22,138 bases of DNA from an uncultured Eubacteriales bacterium (GCA_900549495.1 UROL01000006.1:1-22138), one strand, 5' to 3'. Positions 13,892-21,950 are shown, numbered from the stretch's first letter. Notes: generated from the letters alone by a model not told the origin. Made by a program: numbers and translations.

Positions 13892-16352
13892 ATTGTTCCG
13901 TCCTCTGGCCCAAGGGGGCATTGCTGTCGATAATAACAACCCGGATGCGGTTCTCCCCCACGGCGGAATCGTAGAAATCGTGGCCATAGCAGTAGACCAA
14001 AATGGGGCTGCCATCCTTGCGGCGCAGACGGTGCCGGAGGTACAGGTCCGTATCCAAATCCATTCTTCTATGGAGGATATCCCGGTATTCCTGGAGATCC
14101 TCCGGGAACATCAGGGAATACTGGGTCATGCTTCCATCTGCCACCTCCGAGGGGCTGTAGCCGGTGATGGTCTCAAAGGCATCATCCACCTGGAGAATCT
14201 GCATATTGTCGTTGATTAGATACACGCTGTAGGAAAGTATCTGGACATTTCTGCCTTCGGCAGCTGCCGAATCACACTGCCGCCGGACATCGCAGGACTC
14301 CTGCTGGGACATGGTGACCACGGTGATGCCCTGCTTCCGGTCACACTCCTCCAGCATTTCCAGGAACTCTCGGACGATATTGGGGTCGAACTGGGTTCCG
14401 GCTCCCCGCAGGAGCTCGGAGCGGGCGGCAGATTCGGACAGCGCCTTGCGATAGGCCCGGTCGTTGGTCATGGCATCGTAGGCATCCACCACGGCGATGA
14501 TTCGGGAGAGCAATGGAATCTCTTCCCCCCGCAGGCCCTTCGGGTAGCCGTGGCCATCCCAGCGCTCATGGTGGTAGAGAATCATTTCGGCAATTTCATT
14601 GAACTCCTTGGAGCTCTTGGCAATCTGGTAGCCCTTATTCACATGGGTCTTCATCATCGCCCACTCGGAATCGCTGAGCTTGCCGGGCTTGTTCAGAATT
14701 TCCAAGGGGATGCCAATTTTGCCAATATCATGCATAATGGCCAGGAGGGCCAGATTGCTCTGATCGTGGTCGCTGAGGTTGATGCGGCGACCCAGCTCCC
14801 CACCGGTGCGCTGGGTACGCTGGACATGTGCGCCGGTATCCGGGTCGCACTGGGCCAGGGCCTGGAGCAGGGAACGGAGCAGCTCGGAGTGGACAGAGGT
14901 TCTATCCATCAGCTTCTTGGTACGCATGGATTGGAGATTCCGCCGGATGGTATCCACCACACCCTCCTGCCCCCGGACACTGACAGAGCTCTGCACCTGG
15001 ATGGGGCAGTCCAGCACAGTACTGCGCTGGAGATTTTCCTGAATCTTCGCCACAATGCGCTCCACCACTGCCTTGTCCAGCTCGGTGGTAATGGCAGCCA
15101 CACTGGCCTCCTGCGAGCGGGTGAACACAGTGGACGGCGGGAACTGGCTTCGCATTTCATCTGCCAGGGATTGCAGCGCCCGGTCGCCGCTGGTGCGGCC
15201 ATAGCAATCGTTGATATCCCGCAGACTATTGATATCGAAGGTGGCGACAACCTGCCCCTCCGGCCCGGTGGGTGCCAGCTTTTCTGCATTTTCCTTGAAA
15301 TCCGTCCAGGTATAGAAGCCGGTGAGCAAATCATATTGGGTGGTATCCCCGGAGAAAACAAAGAGGCTTCCCAGTCTTCTGCCCTTCTTGTCCAGCTGAA
15401 TGGAGTAGTCACACCGCAGAGGGTGGCCATCCACGAAGCACTGGAAGGAATAGCGGGGCTCCTGGAACCCCGGATTGTAGCGGATACCGCAGCCGGACAG
15501 GAACTCGGCTACCCCAACCCCCTCCCGGAACAGCTCCGCCGGAAGCATCTCCTCTACCCGGCGGTTGTGGAGCATTATCTTGTTGTCAAAATCAAAGAGC
15601 ACCAGCCCTTGGTCGATGTTCTGAAAAATCCAGCTATGGAAATGGCTCATCAGTCCATGGGAGGAATAGTGGTAGCAGAACCAGTAGTAGGAGAAGGCAA
15701 TAACGGTGTAGCCCACCAGAGAGAAGTCCACATGCTCCTGGCCGAACAAATCCGGTGCATACAAATAGACACCGTTTACCAGCACCACCGCAATCAGGTA
15801 GAAAAAGGAATAGACATACTGCCTGGCATAAATCCGGGGTGCCCGGATGCTCTTGCGGCCCAGCTCCACCAGCACCACCGCAATCATCAGATAGGAAAAC
15901 ACCAGGTGGCTCCAATACAGGGGGTGCATTTCATAGGCAAAATGGGATATCGCATTGTTGCAGGAGACATAGCTGATGGAAATCTCATAGAAGGGATTGA
16001 TTAGAAAAGCAAGTATATCCAGCGCCCCATAGATGCAAACCGCCCAATAGAACCGGCCTGGCTTTTCTTCTCCAGAGGGATTGATGAAATACCTGTTTAG
16101 CAGCAGCAGAGATATCAGGGTAAAATCAATGCCGCTGAAGTAAAGGCTGGACAGGACGGAATACCAGAAATAGCTGCGAACAAAAAGGCTTGCAGAATAA
16201 CTGGCCGTGACAACAAATGCCCCCAGGCACGCAGCGCCCAGGGCACGTCCCCTCTCCCCGCCCCGGCAGAAGGCCTTGACGGCAACGGCAAGGTTCACAA
16301 GGCAGCAGAGTGCAAAGGCTATCATCAGAAAAGAGAAACCGCTCATCCGCAA
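13890..16352 (-). CDS. membrane HD-GYP domain protein (probable c-di-GMP phosphodiesterase) with degenerate GGDEF and C-terminal PAS
   Basis: 820 residues. The N-terminal ~230 form seven hydrophobic segments, like the 7TM sensor regions of some histidine kinases. Residues ~240-335 look like a PAS-type sensor (NIDQGLVLFDFDNKIMLHN). Residues ~340-480 are GGDEF-like, retaining LTGFYTWTDF and DINSLRDINDCYG. The GG[DE]EF loop is replaced by TRSQEA (411-416), so no cyclase activity is expected. The HD-GYP domain follows at ~485-670, with His541-Asp542 (MHDIGKIGIP), HHERWDGHGYP (594-604) and DAYDAMTNDRAYR. A second PAS-like domain fills ~700-815. It probably degrades cyclic di-GMP or a related dinucleotide in response to a membrane or cytosolic signal. 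GGAGG precedes the ATG. Confidence 0.9.
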   Translation of the reverse strand: MRMSGFSFLMIAFALCCLVNLAVAVKAFCRGGERGRALGAACLGAFVVTASYSASLFVRSYFWYSVLSSLYFSGIDFTLISLLLLNRYFINPSGEEKPGRFYWAVCIYGALDILAFLINPFYEISISYVSCNNAISHFAYEMHPLYWSHLVFSYLMIAVVLVELGRKSIRAPRIYARQYVYSFFYLIAVVLVNGVYLYAPDLFGQEHVDFSLVGYTVIAFSYYWFCYHYSSHGLMSHFHSWIFQNIDQGLVLFDFDNKIMLHNRRVEEMLPAELFREGVGVAEFLSGCGIRYNPGFQEPRYSFQCFVDGHPLRCDYSIQLDKKGRRLGSLFVFSGDTTQYDLLTGFYTWTDFKENAEKLAPTGPEGQVVATFDINSLRDINDCYGRTSGDRALQSLADEMRSQFPPSTVFTRSQEASVAAITTELDKAVVERIVAKIQENLQRSTVLDCPIQVQSSVSVRGQEGVVDTIRRNLQSMRTKKLMDRTSVHSELLRSLLQALAQCDPDTGAHVQRTQRTGGELGRRINLSDHDQSNLALLAIMHDIGKIGIPLEILNKPGKLSDSEWAMMKTHVNKGYQIAKSSKEFNEIAEMILYHHERWDGHGYPKGLRGEEIPLLSRIIAVVDAYDAMTNDRAYRKALSESAARSELLRGAGTQFDPNIVREFLEMLEECDRKQGITVVTMSQQESCDVRRQCDSAAAEGRNVQILSYSVYLINDNMQILQVDDAFETITGYSPSEVADGSMTQYSLMFPEDLQEYRDILHRRMDLDTDLYLRHRLRRKDGSPILVYCYGHDFYDSAVGENRIRVVIIDSNAPLGQRTEQ

Positions 16353-16395
16353 TTTCCTCCTACAAGTTCCCTCAAAAAATCAGATATTTTTATAT

Positions 16396-16409
16396 CGAAA
16401 ACGTTCTCG
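16396..16409. promoter_or_regulatory. candidate operator in the HD-GYP leader
   Basis: CGAAAACGTTCTCG is palindromic at 12 of 14 positions and lies ~12 bases downstream of the expected start of the minus transcript. The form is like LacI-family operators; no LacI gene is in the window. Confidence 0.35.
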
Positions 16410-16427
16410 CTTGCAATCTATTGGCTC

Positions 16428-16457
16428 ATTATAGCACGTTTATCCGCTTTATTGCAA
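16428..16457 (-). promoter_or_regulatory. promoter of the HD-GYP gene
   Basis: On the minus strand, TTGCAA (16452-16457), 18 bases, TATAAT (16428-16433). The leader is about 70 bases, and I see no GEMM riboswitch in it. Confidence 0.7.
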
Positions 16458-16515
16458 CCGTTACTGTAATTATTTCAAAAAGATTGTGGATTTCGCCGAT
16501 AAATTTCTTTTTATA

Positions 16516-16543
16516 TTGACATTTCCAGAAAAACGGATATAAT
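16516..16543 (+). promoter_or_regulatory. promoter of tRNA-Gln
   Basis: TTGACA (16516-16521), 16 bases, TATAAT (16538-16543), 15 bases before the tRNA. Confidence 0.88.
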
Positions 16544-16558
16544 ATAAAAGGCTCAGAT

Positions 16559-16632
16559 AGAGGATTTGTGTAACGGTAGCACACCGGACTCTGACTCCGT
16601 TTGCGGGGGTTCGAATCCCTCATCCTCTGCCA
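16559..16632 (+). tRNA. tRNA-Gln (CTG)
   Basis: 74 nt including encoded CCA. Acceptor AGAGGAT/ATCCTCT; anticodon loop CTCTGAC in the stem CCGGA/TCCGT, anticodon CTG; T-loop TTCGAAT. Reads CAG codons. Confidence 0.93.
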
Positions 16633-16642
16633 GATAAGAGCC

Positions 16643-16695
16643 AAGCGAACCCAGGGGCTGTAATTTCGGTTACAGCAGCTGGGTTCGCTTGTTTT
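16643..16695 (+). terminator. terminator of tRNA-Gln
   Basis: AAGCGAACCCAG (16643-16654) pairs with CTGGGTTCGCTT (16679-16690), the inner stem GCTGTAA/TTACAGC closes a TTTCGG loop, and GTTTTA follows. Confidence 0.9.
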
Positions 16696-16817
16696 ATCCG
16701 CTGTTTCCGGATGCAGTGCCATGGGCGGCTGCCCGGAGCATCGGAAGCATCTCCCCTTTCCGTTTCCGGAGGGCAAGCAAATCTTGCGCTTTTTATTTGG
16801 AGGGCACTAAAGGAAAT

Positions 16818-16863
16818 CTTAAGAAATAAGGCCCTTGATTCTTAAGGTTGAAATTTTTATAAT
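16818..16863 (+). promoter_or_regulatory. promoter of the VanZ-like gene with overlapping dyad
   Basis: TTGATT (16835-16840), 17 bases, TATAAT (16858-16863). The inverted repeat CTTAAGAA (16818-16825) / TTCTTAAG (16839-16846) overlaps the -35 box, so a regulator bound there could control access. Confidence 0.65.
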
Positions 16864-16922
16864 CCATTGCAGATTATGTTATTTTCTACATCCGGCCAGG
16901 CCGGGAGATGGGAGGCTGAAAA

Positions 16923-17516
16923 ATGTTCCGAATTTATGGAGCGCTGATTGAAACCGCTGCGGCAGGGGTATTTATTGTTCCGGTGTTTGCTCTGGGAAGC
17001 AAGCTGCTTTTTCGGAGCCGAAGAGATACTCCATACTATGTTCTGTTTGGGCTGTATCTGGCCGCCATCTGCGGTCTGGTTGGGTTCCCGAATTTGCTGA
17101 CCCTGCGGTTTTCCCCAAATGTCAACTGGATTCCCCTGCGGTACATGATAAACGATTTGAAAAATGCCGGGCTGAATGTACTGCTGTTTCTGCCCTTCGG
17201 GGTTATGCTGCCCATGCTATGGCCGGTATTTCGCAGCGGAAAGCGCACCGCCTGGGCGGGGCTGGCGGCCAGCGGCATTATTGAGGCAGCCCAGCTGTTC
17301 ACATACCGGGCCACCGATGTGGACGACCTGATTACCAACACCCTGGGGGCGGTAATGGGCTATTGGCTTGCAAAGCTGGTGACGAAGGGGTTTTCCAGGC
17401 ATGTTGTCCCAGAATCCAGCCCCCGGGACTTTGCCACCATTTGCATTGCCGTGGTGCTGATTATGTTCTTCCTACAGCCCTTTGTCTCCAATGCTCTGTG
17501 GGAGCTGGTGCTGTAA
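16923..17516 (+). CDS. VanZ-like membrane protein
   Basis: 197 residues with about five hydrophobic segments. The VanZ-family core is clear: NVNWIPLRYM, NVLLFLPFGVMLPM, then the acidic-polar ATDVDDLITNTLGAVMGY after IIEAAQLFTYR. VanZ of Enterococcus raises teicoplanin resistance by an unknown mechanism; most chromosomal homologues have no known resistance role. GGAGG at 16911-16915 sets the start. A single gene with its own promoter; there are no vanH/A/X genes nearby. Confidence 0.9.
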   Translation: MFRIYGALIETAAAGVFIVPVFALGSKLLFRSRRDTPYYVLFGLYLAAICGLVGFPNLLTLRFSPNVNWIPLRYMINDLKNAGLNVLLFLPFGVMLPMLWPVFRSGKRTAWAGLAASGIIEAAQLFTYRATDVDDLITNTLGAVMGYWLAKLVTKGFSRHVVPESSPRDFATICIAVVLIMFFLQPFVSNALWELVL

Positions 17517-17523
17517 GGCAAAA

Positions 17524-17549
17524 TGCCGGAGAGGTTTCCCTCTCCGGCA
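17524..17549. terminator. two-way terminator between the VanZ-like and CD1247-like genes
   Basis: Perfect 11-bp stem TGCCGGAGAGG (17524-17534) / CCTCTCCGGCA (17539-17549) with a TTTC loop. The better T-run (ATTTTG) is on the minus-strand exit. Confidence 0.85.
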
Positions 17550-17568
17550 AAATTATTGCGCTTGGCTA

Positions 17569-18024
17569 TTACTCCTCGTCATCGTCAAAGGAGAATTCCA
17601 GGGTCTCGCCGCACTTGTCGCAGACGATGCTGCCGGACTCCAGGACATCCTCGTCGAAGTCGATAATGTTGCCGCAGGAGCACTGCACCTCGTAGACGGT
17701 GGTTTCCTCGTCGCCGAAGTCGAAGCCCTCTTCGTCGTCTTCCTCGTCGGCATCGTCTTCGTCGTACACGTCCTCGTAATCGTCGTCCTCGTCGTAGTCG
17801 TCCTCATCCAGGATGTAATCCTCGATGGCGTCCAGGTCCTCTTCGATCTCATCCAGCTCGTCGGAGATGGCAATGGTGGTATCCTCGATGTCCACAACCT
17901 TCTTGGTCATATCGCCCAGCAGGTCTACGATGGCTGCAATCATCTTTCCCTCGTTGGTCTCGGTGTCCAGCTTCAGGCCGTCCATCAAGCCCTTGAGATA
18001 GGCGGACTTTTCAGAAATCGTCAT
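17569..18024 (-). CDS. CD1247-like N-terminal domain protein with zinc ribbon
   Basis: 151 residues. Residues ~1-75 are a helical domain (MTISEKSAYLKGLMDGLKLD ... DELDEIEEDLDAIEDYI) seen in Clostridia next to efp. A ~30-residue run made almost only of Asp, Glu and Tyr follows. The C-terminus is a zinc ribbon, CSCG and CDKCG separated by ~19 residues. The start at 18024 has AAAGGAG upstream; the longer frame from 18105 would run into the efp end and lacks a signal. Function unknown; the acidic linker suggests a flexible adaptor or an interaction with a basic partner. It is 37 bases after efp, in the same operon. Confidence 0.85.
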   Translation of the reverse strand: MTISEKSAYLKGLMDGLKLDTETNEGKMIAAIVDLLGDMTKKVVDIEDTTIAISDELDEIEEDLDAIEDYILDEDDYDEDDDYEDVYDEDDADEEDDEEGFDFGDEETTVYEVQCSCGNIIDFDEDVLESGSIVCDKCGETLEFSFDDDEE

Positions 18025-18061
18025 ATCAATCGCTCCTTTACAGCAGATATAGCAGAGGTGA

Positions 18062-18625
18062 TTAAGCCTTGGAACGGCCCAGGTACTCGCCGGTGCGGGT
18101 ATCAATCTGAATCTTGTCGCCCTCGTTGATGAACAGGGGCACCTTCACCTCGGCACCGGTCTCCACGGTGGCGGGCTTGGTAACGTTGGTAGCGGTGTTG
18201 CCAGCGAAGCCGGGCTCGGTCTTGGTGACCACCAGGTCAGCAAAGTTGGGAGCCTCCACGCCAAACACGGAGCCCTTGTAGCTCATAATAACGCAGGTAT
18301 CGTTCTCCTTGACGAACTTGAAGGAGTCATCCAGCACGCTGGCATCGATGGGCTCCAGCTCGTAGGTCTCGGCATCCATGAAGTAATACAGGTTGCCGTC
18401 GTTGTAGGAGTACTCCATCTTCTTGCGCTCGATGTAGGCGGTGGGGTACTTGGCGGTGGGGTTGAAGCTGGTTTCGGTAACGCCGCCGGTGATGACGTTC
18501 TTCATCTTCACGCGGACAAAAGCGGCGCCCTTGCCGGGCTTGACATGCTGGAACTCGATAACCTGCATGACCTTGCCGTCCATCTCAAAGGTAACACCGT
18601 TTCTGAATTCACTTGCAGAAATCAT
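18062..18625 (-). CDS. efp: translation elongation factor P
   Basis: 187 residues, the normal length. Three beta-barrel domains are expected: [10 protein letters not shown] carries Lys32 at the tip of domain I, the position that is modified in other bacteria. The C-terminal [16 protein letters not shown] is the EF-P signature. EF-P relieves ribosome stalling at proline runs. No EpmA/EpmB or EarP gene is in the window. TAGGAGG precedes the ATG. It has its own promoter as well as the upstream peptidase gene. Confidence 0.97.
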   Translation of the reverse strand: MISASEFRNGVTFEMDGKVMQVIEFQHVKPGKGAAFVRVKMKNVITGGVTETSFNPTAKYPTAYIERKKMEYSYNDGNLYYFMDAETYELEPIDASVLDDSFKFVKENDTCVIMSYKGSVFGVEAPNFADLVVTKTEPGFAGNTATNVTKPATVETGAEVKVPLFINEGDKIQIDTRTGEYLGRSKA

Positions 18626-18691
18626 TTACTTATCCTCCTAAGTTATCTTCCCCGAAGGGACAGAAAAGTATGTACAAAATTGCATCGCTTT

Positions 18692-18720
18692 ATTTTAACC
18701 GATTGGCGCTCTTTTTGCAA
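18692..18720 (-). promoter_or_regulatory. promoter of efp
   Basis: On the minus strand, TTGCAA (18715-18720), 17 bases, TAAAAT (18692-18697), with a leader of about 60 bases before efp. Confidence 0.7.
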
Positions 18721-18737
18721 GGGCAAATATGATTTTT

Positions 18738-19802
18738 TTACAGAACCAACAGTTCTTTTGGCAGCTTTGTAAGATTTTCACAGCCATCCGCCGTCAAAAT
18801 CGTCACATCTTCGATGCGGACGCCGAATTTTCCGGGCAGATAGATGCCGGGCTCCGCAGAGCAGACCGCACCGGCAGGAAGGGGGGCATCATTGCGCAGG
18901 TTCATATTGGGGGATTCATGGATTTCCAGGCCCACACCGTGACCATAGCTGTGACCGAAATACGCCCCGTAGCCGGCATCCGTAATGACCTTCCGGGCCA
19001 CGCCGTCCACATATTTTCCGGTGACCCCTGCCTTGGTGGCGGCGATACCGGCCAGCTGGGCCTGGAGCACCACCTGATATACCTTGCGCATCTCCTCGGT
19101 GGCGTAGCCCATGGCAACGGTACGGGTGGTGTCGGAGCAGTAGCCCTGATACAGCACGCCGAAGTCCATGGTCAGGAAGTCCCCCTCCCGGATTACCCGG
19201 TTGCCCGCCACGCCGTGGGGCAGGCTGGTGTTGGGGCCGGAGACCACGATGGGATCGAAGGACAAGCCCTGGGCACCGTTTTTATACATGCAGTAAATCA
19301 GCTCTGCCTGGGCTTCCAGCTCGGTCATGCCCACCTTCAGCCGGGGCAGCACCTCCAAAAAGGCGGCGTCGGCAATCTGCTGGGCCTTGCGCAGACGGTC
19401 CAGCTCCCACGCCTCCTTCACATCCCGGAAGGAGCGGATTTTCTCGTTGTAGGGGACCATTTTTGCGTTCAGCTTCTCCTGGAACCAGCCGCAGGCACCG
19501 GCGGTCATGTACTCCTCTTCATAGCCCAGGGTGTGGATGCCAAAATCCGCAATGGCCTGGTTGATGAGCATGGCATAGTTTCTGTCCGCATCGGTCATTA
19601 TCACCTGGAAATTGCGGATATTATTGGTGGCAGACTCAATATAGCGGCTATCGGTGAAATAGCGGCAGCCCTTTTTGGAGACCACTGCCATGCCCTCGGC
19701 AATATCAAACTCCGCCCCATAGTGGCGGCTGTAGCGGGAGGTCAGCAGCAGACCATCCACCTGGTCATTCAAAATGGACAGATATTTTTCAAGATTGTTC
19801 AT
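18738..19802 (-). CDS. Xaa-Pro aminopeptidase (M24B)
   Basis: 354 residues. An N-terminal creatinase-like domain covers ~1-120 and the pita-bread catalytic domain covers ~130-354. All five metal ligands are visible: Asp213 (TMDFG), Asp224 (CSDTT), His288 (YGHGVGLEIHE), Glu317 (SAEPGIY) and Glu331 (RIEDV). It releases N-terminal residues that precede proline and is a classical neighbour of efp. ATG 19802 is chosen because AAGGAG sits at the right distance; the further upstream start at 19832 lies inside the yqeG coding end. It overlaps yqeG by 14 bases, showing translational coupling. Confidence 0.95.
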   Translation of the reverse strand: MNNLEKYLSILNDQVDGLLLTSRYSRHYGAEFDIAEGMAVVSKKGCRYFTDSRYIESATNNIRNFQVIMTDADRNYAMLINQAIADFGIHTLGYEEEYMTAGACGWFQEKLNAKMVPYNEKIRSFRDVKEAWELDRLRKAQQIADAAFLEVLPRLKVGMTELEAQAELIYCMYKNGAQGLSFDPIVVSGPNTSLPHGVAGNRVIREGDFLTMDFGVLYQGYCSDTTRTVAMGYATEEMRKVYQVVLQAQLAGIAATKAGVTGKYVDGVARKVITDAGYGAYFGHSYGHGVGLEIHESPNMNLRNDAPLPAGAVCSAEPGIYLPGKFGVRIEDVTILTADGCENLTKLPKELLVL

Positions 19803-20301
19803 GGGAGATTCTCCTTTTTTTCGCCATGGCAATGAAGGGCAACTCCAGCACGTGGCGGGCCTTCAGCCAGAAATTATGATTGTTAATGGCGCTGACCAGA
19901 ATGGAGGTCACACCCTGACAGTTGGCACCCAGGGTATCGGTATAAATCTGATCTCCTGCCAGGGCGGCCTGGGCCGCAGGAATGCCATATTTTTCCAGAC
20001 ATGCCCGAATCCCCTTGGGAAATGGCTTGTGGGCGTGGGTGATACAGTCCAGGCCATAGTCGGCGCAGAATTTCGGGACCCTGTCCCGCCTGCTGTTGGA
20101 CACCACGCACAGCTGAATATTGGAGCGCTTCATAGCCTCCAGCCAAGCCTTCATCTTCTCGGTGGGAAGATTTGTGGTATAGGGGACGATGGTATTGTCA
20201 AAATCCAGCATCAGAAGCCGAATTTTTCGCTGTTGCAGCAGGGCCGGGGAAATCTCCGGCAGCTCCCGGGCAATTATCTTAGGCAGCAGGGATATGGACA
20301 T
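19789..20301 (-). CDS. yqeG: YqeG-family HAD-IIIA phosphatase
   Basis: 170 residues. HAD motifs: LDFDNTIVPY with nucleophile Asp33 and acid/base Asp35, VVSNSRRD (motif II), KPFPKG with the motif III Lys, and LAGDQIYTDTLGAN (motif IV). This is the usual YqeG length and order. YqeG homologues act on phosphorylated substrates that are not firmly known. GGAGG lies ahead of the ATG, and TATAAT on the minus strand at 20324-20329 may be its -10 box, although a matching -35 is weak. First gene of the yqeG-peptidase-efp group. Confidence 0.92.
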   Translation of the reverse strand: MSISLLPKIIARELPEISPALLQQRKIRLLMLDFDNTIVPYTTNLPTEKMKAWLEAMKRSNIQLCVVSNSRRDRVPKFCADYGLDCITHAHKPFPKGIRACLEKYGIPAAQAALAGDQIYTDTLGANCQGVTSILVSAINNHNFWLKARHVLELPFIAMAKKRRISHEQS

Positions 20302-20396
20302 ACGAGCCTCCGTGGGTTCATAAATTATAGGGTAACATTCCTATGGGCATATTCACCGATTGGTGATGATTATATCACAGGAAGGAGTTTTTGTCC

Positions 20397-21113
20397 ATGG
20401 CATTTGCCCAATACCTGGCCATGACAGCGGCGGAAATGATGGGCAATACTCCCCCGGCGGAGGGGGTTGCCTGGATGGCATGCCATTTTTCCCCCTATTC
20501 CACCGGGCTGTGCAATCTGCCCCGGGCCCTTCCGCCGGAAAGTCTGCTGATTCTCAATGACCGAACGCCCATCCATGGCCACGATGCCTCCCGGGTTTGC
20601 CGGGAGCTGTCTCAGGCGCTGAATGGGCTGCAATGCGCCGGGCTGCTGCTGGACTTCCAGAATCCTCCCTGTAGCGAGGCCCTGGCGCTGGCATCGTATC
20701 TGGCTGGGCACCTGGACTGCCCCATGGCCGTTACGCCGGAATACGCCAGCGGGAAAGCCGCCATATTTGCTCCGGCTACTCCCACTGACATCCCCATCTC
20801 CGTCTATCTGGAGCAATGGGCCGGGAAATCCGTGTGGCTGGAGGCCGCTCTGGAGGGGCAGACCATCACCCTGGGCCCAGACGGAGCCGCATTTGGCCGC
20901 AATCCCGGGCCTGTGAGCGGCGGGGCGGTGCACCGGGATAGGCGGCTGCACTGCCACTACGCTATCGAAAAGGGGCAGGATTGCTTCCGCTTTCGCACTT
21001 GGCGCACCCGGGAGGATTTGGCCCAGCTGCTGGAGGAGGCCGGAGCCCTGGGGGTGCGGCTGTCCGTCGGGCTCTATCAGGAGCTTAGAGAGCCTGCTCC
21101 CCCAGGAGCCTGA
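20397..21113 (+). CDS. conserved-looking protein of unknown function
   Basis: 238 residues, soluble, with no signal peptide or membrane helix. AAGGAG (20382-20387) fits the ATG at 20397. The Cys and His residues are scattered and form no motif I know. Alternating hydrophobic stretches such as CAGLLLDFQNPP and CPMAVTPEY, ending in Asp/Glu or Pro, would fit a TIM-barrel-like beta/alpha fold, but this is only an impression. It is probably monocistronic. Its 3' end overlaps the PHP gene on the opposite strand by 29 bases. Codon use matches the neighbours, and the good ribosome binding site and length make it a real gene. Confidence 0.75.
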   Translation: MAFAQYLAMTAAEMMGNTPPAEGVAWMACHFSPYSTGLCNLPRALPPESLLILNDRTPIHGHDASRVCRELSQALNGLQCAGLLLDFQNPPCSEALALASYLAGHLDCPMAVTPEYASGKAAIFAPATPTDIPISVYLEQWAGKSVWLEAALEGQTITLGPDGAAFGRNPGPVSGGAVHRDRRLHCHYAIEKGQDCFRFRTWRTREDLAQLLEEAGALGVRLSVGLYQELREPAPPGA

Positions 21114-21777
21114 CTCTCCCGGCCTGAAGATTGGTCAGGTAATCCAGAGGCGTTTTCAGCTTCTCCGGGAACTCCACCCCGCCGCCAAACAGGCAGCCCA
21201 CACTGTGGCTATCGGAGCCTGCGGTGGCAGGAAGGTCAAACATCCGGGCATAGGCAAGGGCACGTTGGTTCATGCGCCGCCCCTCCTCCCCCAGATGGGC
21301 AGCATTGACAGCCTCTACCCCATCGATATCCCTGGGGAAGAGCTGGATATGGTCAATGTAGTCCCGCTCCCGGAAGGGGTGGGCCTGAATCACAAAGGCA
21401 CCGGACTGGTGCATTTGCAGCAGCGCCTGGCGCGGGGAGCACAAATCAATGTTCTCATGGGCCAGCAGCCACTGCTTGTCCAGATTGTACACCAGGAATT
21501 CCGCCCCATGGTAGGCATACTCAAAGCCGAAGAAAACCTGTAGGCCGATTCGTTCCCCCTCTTCCCGGGCGTGCTCATATCCCAGGCAGAAGCGCTCTAC
21601 CCGCTCTTGCCAGGGCAGCTCCCGGGGAATGGCAGAATTGCCGTTAAAGAAATGGTCTGTAACAAAGATGCCGGTGTAGCCCGCCTGCTTGTGGGCCCGG
21701 GCCATCTCCGCCCCGGTGGAGGAGGCGCAGGCGCTGGCCTCCCGGGTGTGCATGTGGGTTTCGTATTTATAAGCCAT
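21085..21777 (-). CDS. PHP-domain metal-dependent phosphoesterase
   Basis: 230 residues. PHP metal-site motifs appear in order: ETHMHT (two His near residue 8), FVTDHF, FGFEYAYHG, VIQAHPFRE and AGSDSH. These residues bind a trinuclear metal centre that hydrolyses phosphate esters; family members include histidinol phosphatases and nucleotidases, so the substrate is open. ATG 21777 with AAAGGAG upstream is preferred over a start at 21819. The C-terminal ~60 residues fit the PHP-associated segment. Confidence 0.9.
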   Translation of the reverse strand: MAYKYETHMHTREASACASSTGAEMARAHKQAGYTGIFVTDHFFNGNSAIPRELPWQERVERFCLGYEHAREEGERIGLQVFFGFEYAYHGAEFLVYNLDKQWLLAHENIDLCSPRQALLQMHQSGAFVIQAHPFRERDYIDHIQLFPRDIDGVEAVNAAHLGEEGRRMNQRALAYARMFDLPATAGSDSHSVGCLFGGGVEFPEKLKTPLDYLTNLQAGRVRLLGEQAL

Positions 21778-21809
21778 GGAATCGCTCCTTTTACGCAATA
21801 AACGCCCTA

Positions 21810-21838
21810 ACCGTACCACAGCCGTCGAATTTTGTCAA
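21810..21838 (-). promoter_or_regulatory. candidate promoter of the PHP gene
   Basis: On the minus strand, TTGACA (21833-21838), 17 bases, TACGGT (21810-21815). The -35 is perfect and the -10 is weak. Confidence 0.5.
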
Positions 21839-21854
21839 GGTCTCTGGCGGCGAG

Positions 21855-21883
21855 TTGACCGGGGCAGAGAAAAATGCTAAAAT
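21855..21883 (+). promoter_or_regulatory. sigma-A promoter of the ECF sigma gene
   Basis: TTGACC (21855-21860), 17 bases, TAAAAT (21878-21883), with an extended -10 TG at 21875-21876. Confidence 0.7.
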
Positions 21884-21897
21884 GGAGGCAATTTATT

Positions 21898-21925
21898 GTG
21901 ACCGTACAGAGCAGGACGTCGTCTA
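21898..21925 (+). promoter_or_regulatory. candidate ECF-type autoregulatory promoter
   Basis: GTGACC (21898-21903), 16 bases, CGTCTA (21920-21925). This resembles the -35 ending in AC(C) and the CGTC-type -10 that ECF sigma factors recognise at their own promoters. Transcription would start near 21932, about 20 bases before the start codon. Confidence 0.55.
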
Positions 21926-21950
21926 TAAGGGTAGAAAGAGAGGAAATGCC

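Noticed and set aside
14550..16004. A 484-residue plus-strand open frame
   Set aside because: It lies wholly antisense to the HD-GYP gene, lacks a ribosome binding site and has no sensible protein features; a shadow of a GC-rich gene.
16429..16776. A 115-residue minus-strand open frame
   Set aside because: It runs antisense through tRNA-Gln and its terminator; the segment RDSNPRKRSQSPVCYRYTNP is just the reverse translation of the tRNA, a frequent false gene call.
17740..17830. A GTC/CTC-rich short-repeat tract that looks like a microsatellite
   Set aside because: It is the Asp/Glu-rich linker codons of the CD1247-like protein.
18729..19835. A 368-residue plus-strand open frame
   Set aside because: A shadow of the Xaa-Pro aminopeptidase gene on the minus strand, whose metal ligands are all intact.
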